NCBI RefSeq assembly: GCF_048544455.1
Contig: NC_133532.1
Location: 17,672,948-17,736,947, forward strand
Reading direction: 5' to 3'
Length of the DNA: 64,000 nt
Origin: Silene latifolia
Lineage: Eukaryota; Streptophyta; Magnoliopsida; Caryophyllales; Caryophyllaceae
In this document: positions 60,501 to 64,000 of the stretch, piece by piece
How positions within the stretch are numbered: position 1 is the first letter of the stretch
Layout of the letters: the number at the start of each line of letters is the position of its first letter
Notes under the pieces: generated by a model
What the model was told of the DNA's origin: nothing
Database searches by the model: none
Seen by the model: the letters and a program-made list of their open reading frames with translations, nothing else
Program-made: the position numbers and the translations under genes

Positions 60501-61069
60501 CCACCGCGTTAATCACAGAAACTAACGCGAGTCAGCAGAAAGGATGGAGAAAATCAATCAAGTGGACTAACAATCAAGGAAGACTCTTCAAGTTCACCAC
60601 TGGAGAAGGAGAGATGTTCAAAGGAGAACCAGAAGACGATGAGTTCGAGTCAGAGTCGGAGTCAGAGTCGGAGTCTAGAGAAGTCACTAGGGAGTCTCCT
60701 CCTGTCGTCATCCCCATTCCCTTTGTTTCTCATAGTTTAGCCTCGAGTAGTCACAATAGTTCGGGAAATGTCCCAACCACTGTCCCTTTGCCGCCACTGA
60801 CCACAGATCAGATGGCTTCTTTGTTTCAACTTTTCTCAAACTTTAATATGAATAAATCAGGTTCTGCTTACTCTTTGTGTTATCTTGAGTGCAATTCTGT
60901 TTACGATGATACTGAGGATGACCAAGACCCAGACTCAATCGAAATACATCCCTACATAGCCAAAGAAATACTAAAGGAAAGGGAAGGGGGACCAGTAATA
61001 GAGGACACCGAACCCATCAATGTAGGAACCGAACTAGAACCCCAAGAACTTAGGATATGGACTACCTAG
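57518..61069 (+). CDS. Tat/Retand-like gag-protease polyprotein
   Basis: 1183 codons from MPGTSETYLHQLQDGNDRIL, without interruption. Residues about 110-290 are a Retrotrans_gag capsid (PKQWFYSLEHKKIATWVDAA, then FTDFLSRWRKTSTQLVERP). A zinc knuckle-like CEYHRGKGHDTEKC is at about 360. A coiled, acidic middle follows, then a retropepsin region (MTLVDDGSAVNVIPLKTAYK, FNILLGRPWIHASKAVTS) at about 690-780, and a long C-terminal extension with a Glu/Ser run (FESESESESESRE) near 1050. It is a self-encoded structural polyprotein, not a host gene. Confidence 0.9.
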   Translation: MPGTSETYLHQLQDGNDRILAAIAQIQVTQDQVHDRLETIEGRIYAVEGRLPPHESEVVGDYADESRDENPPMGLTVAEKRLQYLEEQLMYLKGDDIYRENNRKYEAVNSKLPTNFNMTDIPKFKGHKNPLNHICAFKDYMSIKGIKPEMFLRIFPSSLDTIPKQWFYSLEHKKIATWVDAAIEFAKQYADNAEIQVNMRTLEVLTQNDKEGFTDFLSRWRKTSTQLVERPDEATLVEKFVDNLKPIYANHLRYQNIKTFKDLTVLGTRIEDDIRKGLLSKTVGRGYQGSTSRSYGSTSKTDEVNLLEPSKKSTPPRKFTNLGDTYSNALKRLMKQGKLQPIGPTPEPEKKSKFWDENSYCEYHRGKGHDTEKCYKLKNVLQDMIEDGRLPIPPGGKPNNTQNPLGVLVITSDESTLDCSHLISPIEDEIHAIENEGFYSTISPTISDFITWARSADRQVWELENVVKILHDPNATPKGHVPLTFSQNATMQEIVAVVDKLVDQIIRLEDEIMRMRELATINGVWADDDEDEYLIENSLVKEIVQNGEDQDVDHLTRSGRPYQNTTQNGPTNVVTPNDNEDDSTDHLLKQLQKTKADLSVWQLVASSFPHRQAFLQALAKLNVAHNSTPEDVVNLVFQESPMLSNPITFSDEDLPPFGANHNLALYIIVIYLKKNVPMTLVDDGSAVNVIPLKTAYKLGMKESDWTPTNQGVRAYDGTRQKVVGLANLTIATGPIERKVNFQIVHIEASFNILLGRPWIHASKAVTSTLHQKINIPLNGKVVTITSSPIKAIIKKKSNNQVLADPVYELGGFQSISVIESELAPLYYDLYSNLVVNHILKSQGYFPGMPLNPIRRNTFTPYKEGNSKRIPLGLGYKPTKEEVLEMLAQVQNRKYVGVQMRPYLPTLNGYFVKEGSLELFHGFPEPWHYLERKLAGIEIFHDCYFIPPKTVPTVKTRQTPFLDEQDVSLLFGEDRFVRAAQDEIITMILQDDRFNPTALITETNASQQKGWRKSIKWTNNQGRLFKFTTGEGEMFKGEPEDDEFESESESESESREVTRESPPVVIPIPFVSHSLASSSHNSSGNVPTTVPLPPLTTDQMASLFQLFSNFNMNKSGSAYSLCYLECNSVYDDTEDDQDPDSIEIHPYIAKEILKEREGGPVIEDTEPINVGTELEPQELRIWTT

Positions 61070-63181
61070 AGCTCTACCGAAAGGGCCGATTTCATAGACC
61101 TCCTAAACGAGTTCAAAGACGTTTTCGCTTGGTCCTACAAAGACATGCCAGGGATCGACAGGGATATCGCCGAACATAGAATCCCGATTAAGCCAGGTTT
61201 AAAACCTGTAAAACAGAAGCTTCGACGAATGAGAACGGAATGGGCTCTCAAGATCAAGGAAGAATTTGATAAGCAATTCAAAGCCGGGTTCATCAAAGTT
61301 TCCGAGTATTCCGACTGGGTAGCCAACATAGTACCTGTACCCAAAAAGGATGGGAGAATCCGTGTTTATGTTGATTTTAGGGACTTAAACAAAGCAAGTC
61401 CTAAAGATGACTTCCCTCTACTGCACATCGACATATTGGTGGACAATACTGCAGACCACGCATTACTATCCTTCATGGATGGATATGCGGGTTATAACCA
61501 AATCAAGATGGCCATAGAAGACATGCATAAGACCGCCTTTGTCACTCAATGGGGAACCTATTGCTATACGGTCATGCCGTTCGGATTGATCAACGCCGGA
61601 GCTACATATCAACGCACCGTAACTACACTCTTACATGACATGATGCACAAAGAAGTTGAGGTATACGTAGACGACATGATTGTCAAATCCAAGGATAGAG
61701 AGGGGCATATTGCGAACCTTCGCAAATTTTTCGCAAGGCTACGAAAGTACAACATGAGGCTCAATCCTCAGAAATGCACATTCGGAGTAACGTCTGGCAA
61801 ACTCCTGGGATACGTCGTTAGCCAACGAGGTATAGAAATAGACCCTTCCAAGATCAAGGCTCTGATCGAAATGCCACAACCTCAAACAGAAAAAGAAGTC
61901 AGAGGATTCCTAGGGAAAGTGCAATATATAAGTCGATTCATATCGAAACTCACCATGATTTGCGAGCCTATCTTCAAGAAGCTCAAGAAGACAGACCACA
62001 CCATGTGGGATGATGATTGTCAAAAGGCATTTGACCGAATCAAAGATATATTGGCTAAACCACCAGTGCTTATGCCACCTCAACGAGATCAACCTCTTGG
62101 TTTATATCTCACAGTAACCGAAACAGCCATGAGTGCCATGCTAGCTCAAACTGTAGGAAGTGAAGAAAAGGCTATCTACTACCTTAGTAAGAAGTTCTTG
62201 GAGTACGAGTGCAAATACTCACAACTCGAAAAGACATGCCTCGCTCTTGTGTGGGCAACGAAGAAGCTACGCCATTACATGCTTAACTATTCCGTCAAAA
62301 TATACTCCAAAATGGATCCAGTCAAATACCTCTTCTAGAAACCCGTCCTCAACGGACGCCTGGCAAGATGGACTTTGATGCTCTCAGAATTCGATCTCAC
62401 ATACGTGCCTCTGAAAGTAATAAAAGGTCGCGCCGTTGCCGAATTCTTCGCAGAAAATCCCATCGATGATGCACAAACAATAGACACTTGGTCATTTCCA
62501 GACGAGGATATACTTCAAACTGATGTAGACTCTTGGGACCTTTACTTTGATGGAGCATCAAACTTAAGAGGGTTTGGAATAGGAGTGTTGCTCATTTCTC
62601 CTGAAGGCGAGCATACACCAATCTCTGTCAAACTCGACTTCGAGGTGACAAATAACGCTGCAGAATACGAAGCTTGTCTAATTGGACTACAAGCGGCAGT
62701 GAGCTTAGGCATTAAGAACCTCCGAGTACATGGGGATTCATCCCTGATCATCAATCAAGTTACGGGATCTTGGAAAATTCGAAGCGAAAGCCTAGCACCT
62801 TATCAAGCCAGAATAGACCAAGTTGCCCAATTCTTTGATCACGTGACCTATCTACACCTACCTCGGGAAGAAAATCAATTTGCAGATGCTCTTGCAAAAC
62901 TCGCATCTTTGATTAATATGCCAGATGACATGGTGGAGATGCCTTTATGCATCGTACGACGGTCAGAGCCAGCTTATGTACACCAAATCACCGATGAAGA
63001 GGAAATCGCACGGGGAACCCCGGTTCCAAGCAATCCTGAATTTCAAGCTCAACGGTACCTATCCACCGGATATGGACAAGAGGGGACAACGTGCTATACG
63101 CCTATTAGCTTCCCAATACGTTCTCATGCAAGGAGAGTTATACAAAAGAACACCTCTTGGTGTAATCCTACGTTGCCTTGA
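61070..63181 (+). pseudogene. Tat/Retand-like reverse transcriptase and two RNase H domains
   Basis: 61145-62338 holds the reverse transcriptase (RVYVDFRDLNKASPKDDFPL, VMPFGLINAGATYQRT, VEVYVDDMIVKSKDREGH) and the first RNase H (KAIYYLSKKFLEYECKYSQL, CLALVWATKKLRHYML). 62375-63181 holds the second, archaeal-type RNase H (LYFDGASNLRGFGIGVLLIS, NNAAEYEACLIGLQAAVSLG, ENQFADALAKLASL). Relatives express pol by read-through or splicing from a gag-protease frame. Confidence 0.88.
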
Positions 63182-64000
63182 TCATTCACAGGCACGGAAA
63201 GTGATGGAAGAAGTCCACGATGGAGAATGCGGTCCTCACATGAGTGGGCCCATGATGGCAAAGAAAATCACACGTTCGGGGTATTACTGGACCACAATGG
63301 AATCCGATTGCATCAAATATGTAAGACATTGCCACAATTGCCAAATCTTCGGGAACGTACAACACGTCCCTCCTTCATTGCTCTATACGATGACATCTCC
63401 TTGGCCATTTTATGCCTGGGGAATTGACATAGTCGGGAAGATAACCCCAGCCGGAACAGGAGGTCACTGTTTCATCCTAGTGGCAATCGACTATTTCACC
63501 AAATGGGTGGAAGCGGCTTCCTACACTAGTCTCACGGCTAAAAATGTGGCAAAGTTCATACAAAACAACATCATCTGTCGATACGGTTGCCCACATGAGA
63601 TCATCAGTGATAATGGATCACATTTCCAAGCTGAGACTGAGCAATTGCTAGCCAAGTACAAAATTAGGCATCACCACTCTTCGCCTTATAGACCACAGAC
63701 TAACGGCGCGGTAGAGGCAGCAAACAAGAACGTTGTCACGATTCTCAAGAAAATGATTGACAACTATCGAGATTGGCCAAGGAAGATACCCTTTGCTTTA
63801 TGGGGATATCGTACATCTTTTAGGACGCCCACTGGGGCTACCCCTTTCTATTTGACCTACGGCATGGAAGTTGTACAGCCAGTGGAGCTAGAGATACCAT
63901 CCTTGCGTATTTTACTCGAAAGTCAAATCCCAGAAGCCGATTGGAAGAGGGATAGATATGAAGAACTCATCCTCCTGGATGAACGTAGGCTACGCGCCTT
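63182..64000 (+). pseudogene. Tat/Retand-like integrase (partial, at window edge)
   Basis: HHCC-type zinc finger (HDGECGPHMSG, CIKYVRHCHNCQIFG), the catalytic core (WGIDIVGKITPAGTGGHCFI, EIISDNGSHFQAETEQLLAK, SSPYRPQTNGAVEAANKNV) and the GYRTSFRTPTGATPFYLTYG phrase. It continues past the window. Confidence 0.85.

Larger units (their letters stand above)
51865..64000 (+). mobile_element. Tat/Retand-like Ty3/gypsy element (runs off the window)
   Basis: 5' LTR 51865-56720 (interrupted by a solo LTR of its own family), primer-binding site, leader, gag-protease, reverse transcriptase, two RNase H domains and integrase. The second, archaeal-type RNase H is the hallmark of the Tat/Ogre/Retand branch. 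It inserted into the gag of the Athila-like element; the five bases before it are CAGTG. The 3' LTR is outside the window. It looks recent and nearly whole in view, with a few breaks in pol. Confidence 0.9.

Noticed and set aside
57518-61069. 1183-codon ORF as a host gene
   Set aside because: Gag capsid, zinc knuckle and retropepsin motifs plus adjacent LTR, primer site and pol show it is retroelement gag-protease.

Overview
The window is nuclear DNA from a flowering plant, almost certainly a eudicot. It is packed with plant-type Ty3/gypsy retroelements (chromodomain Tekay-like, Athila-like, Tat/Retand-like), a CACTA transposon, an L1-type LINE, a Helitron, a tRNA-derived SINE, Stowaway and PIF MITEs and long (TA)n tracts. 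I found no convincing ordinary host gene. Caryophyllales, perhaps the pink family, is a guess from memory of similar dispersed ACTCGATCGAGT palindromes and was not checked.

Layout. 1-2500: the end of one Tekay-like LTR, a piece of a Tat/Retand LTR and a short degenerate XS-domain coding fragment. 2501-30904: a minus-strand Tekay-like retroelement, broken, split by a 22.5 kb CACTA element (4828-27341) with matching 3-bp target duplications (ATA). The CACTA element carries subterminal AACGGTT repeats, an XS-domain gene relic, an unrecognised relic, a Transposase_24-like gene (exons 8246-11157) and a well-preserved nine-exon gene joining a DUF8039-like region to a Ulp1/C48 protease (24342-26615). 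No Transposase_21 (TNPD) gene was seen. A Helitron holding a SINE and a Stowaway MITE sits in the Transposase_24 gene. Between the two large genes one (TA)n microsatellite has been expanded by a chain of six terminal-inverted-repeat elements (11257-24209), each separated from the next by TA/GA dinucleotide repeats. This is the most unusual structure in the window.

30906-42213: a probable solo Athila-type LTR, a PIF/Harbinger-like MITE (32402-32782), a complete-length but mutated L1-type LINE (32875-38525, 17-bp target duplication), LTR fragments, and the 3' LTR and 3' region of an Athila-like element on the minus strand. 42214-46780: stacked Tekay-like LTR pieces rich in the ACTCGATCGAGT palindrome. 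46780-51864: the Athila-like pol and gag (minus). 51865-64000: a Tat/Retand-like element on the plus strand running off the window. Its 5' LTR is itself interrupted by a solo LTR of the same family (54194-56639) with target duplication CCAAT, followed by a primer-binding site, a long gag-protease frame, reverse transcriptase, two RNase H domains and integrase.

The relative order of insertion can be read from the nesting: Tekay-like host element, then CACTA, then Helitron and microsatellite-targeting elements; and Athila-like element, then Tat/Retand-like element, then its solo LTR.
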